Source: Flavobacterium faecale
GTDB taxonomy: Bacteria > Bacteroidota > Bacteroidia > Flavobacteriales > Flavobacteriaceae
Length of the DNA stretch: 64,000 nt
Direction of reading: 5' to 3'
NCBI RefSeq assembly: GCF_003076455.1
Contig: NZ_CP020918.1
Span: 2,046,001-2,110,000 of the forward strand
A program made the translations under genes and the position numbers. The notes beneath the pieces were generated by a model. That model was not told where the DNA came from. It was given only the letters and a program-made list of their open reading frames with translations, and searched no databases. Below, one piece after another: positions 58,692-64,000 of this stretch. The number at the start of each line of letters is the position of its first letter. Within the stretch, counting starts at the first letter, position 1.

Positions 58692-61600
58692 TTAGAAACT
58701 TAAACTTAATCTAGCAAAAAGGAATCTTCCGTTTTGTCCAAATTGAGAGGTATTTCTAGAGTATGTAAATTGATTCGCATTTGACAAATCAATTGAGTTG
58801 TTTGATGATGTAGTTGCAGAATAAACTACGTTACCACTAGAGTCAACTCCAGATGCTCTTTGTGCAACTGTTTGTGGTCCTAAGTTTTTTGAAGGGTAAA
58901 TATCAAAAATGTTATTTGCACCAATTACGATTTTAGTAGAACTTGATATTTTATATCCAACAGATAAATCAGTTACGATTCTTGCTCCCCAATGTGGATG
59001 CTCGTTTTCAACAGCTTGACCGTTTACTACAATAGCGTTTATTTTTCCATCTCCATTTACATCTGCGATATTTGGATCTGTTACTTGACCGAAATATACG
59101 TTTCTCAAGAAGAAATCGAATTTTTTAACTGTCAAAGTATTAGTTAAGTTTGCTTTTGCTCTTGGCACAGCTTCTTCAAGATATATTCTACTTGTTTCAG
59201 AGAAGTATCTGTTTGTTTGTCCGTTATCTTTTAAGATTTGAGAACCTTTGATGTCTCCAACTTTATTTGTTTTAGAAATCGTACCTGATAAATCTGTTTT
59301 TAACGTTAAACCATTTCCAACATTTGCTTTATGGCTTATTACCACATCAATTCCTTTTGATTGTGTATCGATTGCATTTGCAAAAAATGTTGCTGCGGTT
59401 GCATTGGCATTGTCAAACAAAGCATTTAGTTGCGCAGCAGCTGTTCCTGTAGCCGGAGTTCCGCCTGGTCTAGAGAATTGATCTGTAAGAACCACTCTGT
59501 TTTTGATTTTCACGATGTAAGCATCTGCAGTAATAGTCAATTTTGCTTCTGGAATTTTAGCAGTAAAACCAAAACTAGCACTTTGCGAATCTTCTTGTTT
59601 CAATTGTGGAATTCCTAATAATTTTGCAGCAGGAGAATCATTGCTGAATGTCCCTACTTCAAATGGTACACCGCCTACGAATTGTGTAGCAGTAGAGTTG
59701 TAGTAAATTTGGTGTAACGATGGTGCTCTAAATCCTGTAGAAACGGCACCACGTAAATTCACATTATCAGTTAGTTTGTAACGAGTAGCCAATTTGTAGT
59801 TTGTAGTTCCTCCAAAATCAGAATAGTTTTCATAACGCAATGCTCCGTTCAATAACCATTTGTCTGTTACGTCATATTCAAGATCTGCGTAAATAGCACC
59901 ACTTGTACGTCCCTTATCTACTGTGTTTGCTGGTTTAAAACCGGGGAAAACTTGTGCTCCTCCTGGTCTAACGTTGCCATAAAAATCGGTTGCTTTTATG
60001 TTAGTTGCTGTCGTAGCAGTAACAATGTCACCATTGATATCGTATTGATTATATGAATCTGGCTCCCCTTCTTTAATTTGAAAATTTTCATGTCTAACTT
60101 CTGCTCCAAAAGCAACGTTTAATTTGTTGATTTTTTTCGAAATATCAAAGTTAGTTGTGTTTTGTGAGAAAGCCAATCCACCTGCATCAAATGAAGTAGG
60201 AGAATTCTCTCTTAAGGAAGCGTTTAATGTGTTTTCGATATTATAATCAAAACCGTTTCTACCAAAAGTATTACTTAAATCAAATTTCCAATCTTTCATC
60301 ATAGTACCTCTAATTCCTACTGCTGCAGAAATATCGTTGATTGTAGAATGAATTTCTGGTAAGAAACCATTTGGATATAAGAAAGTGTAGGTTCTAGATT
60401 GATTTGGTCTTCTGTAAAAACCTGCTGCTTCACCTGTTCTGTGACTTGTTCCTCCAAAAGCATACAATTCTACATTGTCGTTAATGGGGTATGCTGCGTT
60501 TACAAAAAATTGTGCGCTTTGCAGTGATGATTGTCCGACATTCATGTTGAAAGCACTTCTTTGTAAATTTCTGTAGTTTAATTCTCCAGCTGTAGCATCA
60601 AAGTTTAATGCTGTTTGCATTTGTGAAATAGAAGTTGCTCCAAGGATTGAAGCTTGTTGTGCCGCTGTAAAGTAATTGACTCCTAATGCATTTGATTTAA
60701 TCGATGTTAAAATCTGAGCTGAGTTAGTTGTATTGTTGATGTTTCCCCACAAAGAATTGATATTTTGTTCTTTTTCAGTTGCTCTTTGCTCAATAGCGTT
60801 AAAAGCATTAAAAATATTTCCTGTTGCATCATTGGCTCTACTTGTTTGTCCTCTTAATTGAAAACTTCCCGTTACATTCACAAAACTTTTTTCTTTACCA
60901 AGACCTGTTCCATAGTTTACGTCAAGTTGTGCATTGTTTCCATCGTTTCCACCTCTGTGATCATTTGCTCCCTTAGAAAAATAACTACCGCCTAAGATAT
61001 TAATGTCAAGTTTGTTTGTAGCTTTTTTTACGTTCACGTTGATTACACCGGCAATCGCATCAGATCCGTATTGTGCAGCAGCTCCATCTCTTAATACTTC
61101 GATTTTTTCGATAGCAAAAGCAGGGATTGCATTTAAATCGGTACCTACAGATCCTCTACCTGGTGATCCGTTGATGTTTACAAGTGAAGAAGTATGTCTT
61201 CTTTTTCCGTTTACTAATACCAAAACTTGGTCTGGTCCAAGACCTCTTAATTGTGCTGGGTCAATGTGATCTGTTCCATCGGCTACTGTTGTAGTATTTG
61301 ATGTAAAAGAGGGAGCAACCATGTTCAAAATCTGATTCAAATTGGCTTGAGACCCTTGAGAAGCTATATCTTTCATATTAATTACATCGATAGGCACTGC
61401 AGATTCTGTTACTGTTCTAGCAGCGCTACGTGATCCAAGTACCACTACATCTTGCAAAGTTTCACCTCCGCCTGCAAGCATTACATTGATAGTGCTACCT
61501 GTTACTTTTATTGTCTTTGTCTCCAATCCAATAAAAGAAAATTGAAGAGATTCTCCCATTTTTGCAGAGATAGTATATTTTCCGTTTACATCAGTTGTGG

Positions 61601-61745
61601 TTCCTTTTGATGTACCTTTTACCATAACAGTGGTTCCTGGTAATGTCCCTTTCGAGTCATCTGTTACAACACCTGATACTTTTATATCTTGTGCGGTAAC
61701 AATACCGCAAAAAATAAGAGATAAGAAGAGTAGTAATTTTTTCAT
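58692..61745 (-). CDS. TonB-dependent outer-membrane receptor with carboxypeptidase-regulatory-like domain
   Basis: This 1017-residue protein has the signal peptide MKKLLLFLSLIFCGIVTAQD. An N-terminal regulatory-like beta domain follows (KVSGVVTDDSKGTLPGTTVM, about 22-100), then the plug domain (VVLGSRSAARTVTESAVPIDVI, LRGLGPDQVLVLVNGKRRH, IPAFAIEKIEVLRDGAAAQYG, shown in pieces, about 100-245), and a barrel ending FLFARLSLSF with the terminal phenylalanine. It is not a SusC: no SusD-like gene adjoins, and the plug begins without the SusC-type signature. It should import a siderophore, vitamin or other rare nutrient with TonB energy. An EF-hand-like loop (DPNIADVNGDGKINAIVVNG, ~930) may bind calcium. 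Single gene with a strong terminator; the ligand is unknown. Confidence 0.93.
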   Translation of the reverse strand: MKKLLLFLSLIFCGIVTAQDIKVSGVVTDDSKGTLPGTTVMVKGTSKGTTTDVNGKYTISAKMGESLQFSFIGLETKTIKVTGSTINVMLAGGGETLQDVVVLGSRSAARTVTESAVPIDVINMKDIASQGSQANLNQILNMVAPSFTSNTTTVADGTDHIDPAQLRGLGPDQVLVLVNGKRRHTSSLVNINGSPGRGSVGTDLNAIPAFAIEKIEVLRDGAAAQYGSDAIAGVINVNVKKATNKLDINILGGSYFSKGANDHRGGNDGNNAQLDVNYGTGLGKEKSFVNVTGSFQLRGQTSRANDATGNIFNAFNAIEQRATEKEQNINSLWGNINNTTNSAQILTSIKSNALGVNYFTAAQQASILGATSISQMQTALNFDATAGELNYRNLQRSAFNMNVGQSSLQSAQFFVNAAYPINDNVELYAFGGTSHRTGEAAGFYRRPNQSRTYTFLYPNGFLPEIHSTINDISAAVGIRGTMMKDWKFDLSNTFGRNGFDYNIENTLNASLRENSPTSFDAGGLAFSQNTTNFDISKKINKLNVAFGAEVRHENFQIKEGEPDSYNQYDINGDIVTATTATNIKATDFYGNVRPGGAQVFPGFKPANTVDKGRTSGAIYADLEYDVTDKWLLNGALRYENYSDFGGTTNYKLATRYKLTDNVNLRGAVSTGFRAPSLHQIYYNSTATQFVGGVPFEVGTFSNDSPAAKLLGIPQLKQEDSQSASFGFTAKIPEAKLTITADAYIVKIKNRVVLTDQFSRPGGTPATGTAAAQLNALFDNANATAATFFANAIDTQSKGIDVVISHKANVGNGLTLKTDLSGTISKTNKVGDIKGSQILKDNGQTNRYFSETSRIYLEEAVPRAKANLTNTLTVKKFDFFLRNVYFGQVTDPNIADVNGDGKINAIVVNGQAVENEHPHWGARIVTDLSVGYKISSSTKIVIGANNIFDIYPSKNLGPQTVAQRASGVDSSGNVVYSATTSSNNSIDLSNANQFTYSRNTSQFGQNGRFLFARLSLSF

Positions 61746-62336
61746 AAGCTTTTGTTTTTGATTTATTGTATTAGTTTAGTTTTGGGTAATATTTTGTTAT
61801 AATTATGTTAATAAAAAGTAAATATAGTAATTAAAATTTCACTAAAACATTTTTGGGTGCTTATTGTGAAATAAAAATAATTAGTATAATAGATTATTAA
61901 ATCACTATTTTACGCTTTATATAATTGTGTTTTGATAATTGAAAATAGTAGGTGAGGTATTGAATTTACTGGTATTTTTAGAATCGTATTACTATTTGTA
62001 AAAGCAAAATACTATTTTACAGGGTGTACTGTGATAGCCTCAGATCGAGCACTTCAATTTTTAATTAATTTCTAAATTATTTTTATGGAAAGAATTTTAA
62101 TACCGATTTCGTATTACTTCGCTTGTTCGCACATTCAGTCTCGGGTCAATATAATCCTCGCGAAGTGTCGGGAGCATTGTACTATTTTGATGTTGTATCA
62201 TAATTATACCAGAAAGCAATGGACTAAAATAGAAGTTTAACTGGTGTAATATTAAATCTTTTACTAGAGTGGCATGTTTTAATCTCTGGAGTTGTAGTTG
62301 TGCTTATTGTTAAGTTTATGGGTAGGGGGCAAAAAC
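61746..62336. other. Intergenic region between the two TonB-receptor genes
   Basis: About 590 AT-rich bases with no coding frame. A short inverted pair ACTTCGC/GCGAAGT (about 62116-62168) with CTCGGG/CGGGAG nearby is GC-richer and may be a relic of a palindromic repeat. No Fur-type box was recognised upstream of the receptor. Confidence 0.4.
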
Positions 62337-62368
62337 AAAAAAGCCATCAACATATGTTGATGGCTTTT
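62337..62368 (-). terminator. Intrinsic terminator of the last TonB-receptor gene
   Basis: GCCATCAACAT-ATGTTGATGGC perfect palindrome, followed on the minus strand by TTTTTTGTTTT; 24 bases beyond the stop. Confidence 0.88.
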
Positions 62369-62392
62369 CTTTATCAATAAGGTGATAATTGA

Positions 62393-64000
62393 TTATCTAC
62401 CGAATGTGTAACGCAAAGTCAATTGAGCTTGCCATACATCAGATGTAGAAGTGTTTTTTTGGTAAGTATCTTTTAATAATACAGATGTACCATTAACAGT
62501 TTGTGTTCCTAGCTTGTAGATTGGTGTGTTTGTAGCTGCATCAGTTCTAACATAAACTAATGGACTAGTGTTAGTAAAACGTTGACTTACACCCCAATTT
62601 TTATTAATCATATTGGTAAAGTTCAAGATGTCTGCTCTTACTTGTAAACTATTTCTATGTTTACCAGCTTTGATGAAAAAATCTTGAGTTACAGATAAGT
62701 CCATACGGTGTAGCATTGGAATAGTTGATGCATTTCTTTGAGCATACTGACCTCTTCTTTCAGATAAGTATGAATCTTGATTGATGTAAGCATCAAGTGC
62801 TGTACGTTGCTGTGCTTCGGTATATGTTACGCCAGATGCAACCAACGGATCAAATCGTAATTCAGATGCAGAGTTTGGTACATAGATCAAATCATTTCCT
62901 CTAATTTGGTCACCATTCAAGTCACCATTAACAGTGTAGCTGTTTGCTCCTGTTTGTTCTCCAATATAACCTAAACTGAAAGAGGTTGCTCCTCCAAACT
63001 CTCCTCCGTATTGAATTTTGTATCCTAATGTTCCAACGATACGGTGCGGTGTATTGTTACTTGAATTTGATAATGTCAAGTTATTATTTCCATTTACTGT
63101 AGCAGTACCGTTGTAAGCACTAGCTGCTGTTGAACCTACAGAGTTTAAGTCATATGCACCTGAGTGTGTATACGCTAATGATCCCCAAAGTCCTCTTTGG
63201 TAAGCATACTCTAATTTAAATGTAGTAGAGTAGAAGTACCCTTTGCTTTTACTTGTTAAAACATAAGCTCCACTGATGTCATCTTGAACACGTACACCTG
63301 CATCAGTTCTTGCAAAACGTGTTCTGTTGTCTGTTCCTCCAAATGTACCTACAGGTGCATCTAAGTTTGCATCATAATAAGTTGCTGCGTTGATGTTTTG
63401 TCCAAAAATACTCTCTACAGTTCCAGTGAAACCGAATGGTAATTTTTGATCAATTGCGATAGTAGATTTCCATACTTGTGGAAATTTGTAGTTATCAGCC
63501 GTAGCGTTAAGTTGGAATTTTGGTGATGGTGCTAAAGATGAAGGTGTTAAGTATTGACCTGGATCTGCTGTGAATCCACTTGTAGTACTACTAAATCCAT
63601 TGGTGATTGCACCACTGTTTCCAATTGCATTGCTTAGTAATACATAAGGAGGGCGACCTGTAAAGATTCCTGATCCTCCTCGTAATTGAGTTGTTTTGTC
63701 TCCGTAAACATCTAAATTGAATCCAACTCTTGGTTCAAACAAAAGTTGACTTTTTTGACCTTTTCCTGAATCAAATGTTTGACCATCTGCAAAAGTTAGG
63801 GGCGCTACAGCAACTCCAGCGGTATTTGTGTACCCTGTTAAGAATTTATTAGCAATTCCAGTGTTTGCAAACCAAAGTTGTGAAGCTCTTAAACCAAATG
63901 TAATGTTTAATTTTTCACTTACTTTGATGTTGTCTTGCGCGTACAAATCAATTTTATTAGATTTAAATACTTGGTTAGCATCGTCTCCACCTAGTAAAGA
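62393..64000 (-). CDS. TonB-dependent receptor, Oar-like (N-terminal part outside window)
   Basis: The frame is open on the minus strand from the right edge (64000, codon TCT) to the stop at 62393, giving the C-terminal ~535 residues of a beta-barrel; the codon at 63946 is an internal TTG, not a start. The visible part reads LYAQDNIKVSEKLNITFGLR near its beginning, then RVGFNLDVYGDKTTQLRGGSGIFTGRPPYVLLSNAIGNSG (in pieces), a phrase typical of Oar-like carboxypeptidase-regulatory TonB receptors. The end is WQAQLTLRYTFGR, finishing with arginine instead of phenylalanine. Segments such as NGDLNGDQIRGNDLIY suggest a calcium-binding or plug-proximal loop. Ligand unknown. The remaining ~500 residues, including signal and plug, should lie beyond the window. 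Confidence 0.88.
   Translation of the reverse strand, partial: SLLGGDDANQVFKSNKIDLYAQDNIKVSEKLNITFGLRASQLWFANTGIANKFLTGYTNTAGVAVAPLTFADGQTFDSGKGQKSQLLFEPRVGFNLDVYGDKTTQLRGGSGIFTGRPPYVLLSNAIGNSGAITNGFSSTTSGFTADPGQYLTPSSLAPSPKFQLNATADNYKFPQVWKSTIAIDQKLPFGFTGTVESIFGQNINAATYYDANLDAPVGTFGGTDNRTRFARTDAGVRVQDDISGAYVLTSKSKGYFYSTTFKLEYAYQRGLWGSLAYTHSGAYDLNSVGSTAASAYNGTATVNGNNNLTLSNSSNNTPHRIVGTLGYKIQYGGEFGGATSFSLGYIGEQTGANSYTVNGDLNGDQIRGNDLIYVPNSASELRFDPLVASGVTYTEAQQRTALDAYINQDSYLSERRGQYAQRNASTIPMLHRMDLSVTQDFFIKAGKHRNSLQVRADILNFTNMINKNWGVSQRFTNTSPLVYVRTDAATNTPIYKLGTQTVNGTSVLLKDTYQKNTSTSDVWQAQLTLRYTFGR

Overview
The window is AT-rich and reads as chromosome of a Flavobacterium-like member of the Bacteroidota. 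Supporting signs are a SusC/SusD outer-membrane pair, two further TonB-dependent receptors, -7 promoter boxes of the TAnnTTTG type, a PUR-family (DUF3276) protein, a long NusB followed by YajC, and a Fur-purA-Rel order. No rRNA, tRNA, CRISPR array, phage or plasmid backbone was recognised.

Layout. Bases 1-7402 hold the 3' end of a DnaQ-like exonuclease gene, a P-type ATPase, a repeat array, an MscS channel, a PUR-family nucleic-acid-binding protein and an exporter-type ABC transporter. A sulfurtransferase is followed by a 1.5-kb array of seven ~238-bp palindromic units (8674-10206). Next come a crp-ribB operon with a plausible Crp/Fnr operator, an iodotyrosine-deiodinase-like flavoprotein, nusB-yajC, a lysine-rich histone-H1-like protein and a SusCD pair. 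From 21279 to 24900, on the minus strand, lie a DM13 lipoprotein gene, an outer-membrane protein gene and a two-component system. Housekeeping genes follow (pepT, pyrD, a peroxiredoxin gene, a GH13 enzyme gene), with a fourth repeat family at 26550-27020. Around 33-36 kb are a REC-only regulator, an HMA-AraC fusion, a second palindromic array and, directly beside it, a Y1 (HUH) transposase. Then come nudK, purA, fur, rel, a serine hydrolase, an SPOUT methyltransferase and a TRIC channel. A five-gene envelope-polymer cassette (44746-51089) encodes a GNAT protein, a sugar aminotransferase, a CDP-polyol phosphotransferase-like protein, a bifunctional CDP-ribitol synthase-like fusion and a flippase. 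Two paralogous small periplasmic proteins, a DUF1456 protein, an AONS-like enzyme with a dipeptide epimerase, a TerB-like protein, uvrB and two TonB-dependent receptors (the last one cut by the window edge) complete it.

The most striking feature is the pair of palindromic arrays. Array A (8674-10206) and array B (34339-35542) have different hairpins (GTGCC-GTTA-GGCAC versus ATCCC-GTA-GGGAT) but the same geometry: the hairpin is followed at exactly 8 nt by GGTAGAAAA, and inverted copies are preceded by the reverse complement. Array B adjoins an IS200/RAYT-like Y1 transposase. This looks like a REP/BIME-type system whose hairpins have changed by paired substitutions while the flanking guide-like box stayed fixed. 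Other points of interest are the CDP-ribitol-type cassette in a Gram-negative, the deiodinase homologue with its substrate triad intact, the HMA-AraC fusion and a 54-codon unlisted gene overlapping the GH13 start.

Limits: everything rests on reading the sequence. Family names come from motifs and remembered homologues, not from searches. Promoters and terminators are pattern matches.
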